Shown here: in pieces, positions 63,873 to 64,000 of the stretch | Layout: every line of letters begins with the position of its first letter | Numbering within the stretch: position 1 is the first letter of the stretch | From: Micromonospora thermarum | GTDB lineage: Bacteria > Actinomycetota > Actinomycetes > Mycobacteriales > Micromonosporaceae | Direction: 5' to 3' | Assembly (NCBI RefSeq): GCF_012034245.1 | Contig: NZ_JAATEO010000021.1 | Coordinates: forward strand, 55,911 to 119,910 | Length of the DNA stretch: 64,000 nt | Translations under genes and position numbers: made by a program | Notes under the pieces: generated by a model | The model's input: only the letters and a program-made list of their open reading frames with translations | Databases searched by the model: none | What the model was told of the DNA's origin: nothing

Positions 63873-64000
63873 TAGAGCCTGAACGCCGCCTGCTCCGTTC
63901 GCAGCATGTCGAAAGGGTTCATCCAGCTCACGCCCACCGCGTCACAAGCATCCGGAATTTTGATGCGGTTGCGTGAACCTGTGCCCGCCCTCTCATGCGG
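63872..64000 (-). CDS. Partial leftward gene at the window edge
   Basis: Last 42 residues of a leftward gene with stop TAG at 63872-63874. The sequence includes GTGSRNRIKIPDACDAVGVS and ends MLRTEQAAFRL. It looks like real coding sequence (ordered codon use, plausible helix). The start is outside the window and I do not recognise the family. Confidence 0.55.
   Translation of the reverse strand, partial: PHERAGTGSRNRIKIPDACDAVGVSWMNPFDMLRTEQAAFRL

Noticed and set aside
63846..64000. Search for the distal attachment site (copy of the tRNA-Pro 3' end)
   Set aside because: No match to the T-arm/acceptor sequence was found by eye. A partial leftward gene continues past the edge, so the element probably extends beyond the window.

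Overview
The window looks like the chromosome of a high-GC filamentous actinomycete, most likely a Micromonospora-type member of Micromonosporaceae. This is inferred from very high GC, many GTG starts, ESX genes, WhiB, PonA2, MarP, XRE/DUF397 pairs and an AICE-type element. No database search was possible.

Bases 1-4850 hold the end of a type VII secretion locus (EccC ATPase, mycosin protease) and a PAP2 phosphatase. From 4893 to 11196 and again from 37529 to 47423 the gene order matches, from memory, the Mycobacterium tuberculosis Rv3671c-Rv3683 block: marP, NUDIX, TlpA-like, nth, crp, then MBL hydrolase, RidA, DUF4177, two ArsA/Get3 ATPases, WhiB, PonA2 and a metallophosphoesterase. About 26 kb of other genes separates the two halves. 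That interval holds a TetR-headed acyl-CoA operon (11904-21502: TIGR03084 protein, AtuA-like protein, two acyl-CoA dehydrogenases and a two-subunit biotin carboxylase), an accessory island (21.5-27.3 kb), a solute-binding protein with a membrane partner, a secreted TAP-type peptidase, a Ser/Thr kinase and a large cyclase/AAA/TPR regulator.

The accessory island carries a coupled AAA ATPase and DUF4276 TOPRIM-like pair (candidate defence module), an XRE/DUF397 pair in which DUF397 is frameshifted, and a Panacea-type toxin-antitoxin module. The toxin-antitoxin module lies between two roughly 195-bp copies of the 3' end of a membrane-protein gene, which looks like an integration scar.

From the tRNA-Pro(CGG) gene at 47589 to the right edge lies an actinomycete integrative and conjugative element. 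It has a tyrosine integrase whose catalytic domain contains a LacI-type helix-turn-helix, an excisionase, an iteron array beside a helicase-like protein and a prim-pol replicase, a FtsK/TraB transfer ATPase, a DUF2637/Spd-like membrane protein, many small coupled ORFs, and cargo (MazG-like, PP-loop, NUDIX, isochorismatase-like). Almost all of it reads leftward from a control region near 61.3-61.76 kb with tandem operator-like repeats. A regulator and hydrolase pair reads rightward. The distal attachment site lies outside the window.

Non-coding structure includes two 68-bp palindromes of one family, several short tandem repeats (one translated inside an acyl-CoA dehydrogenase), and clear hairpin terminators.
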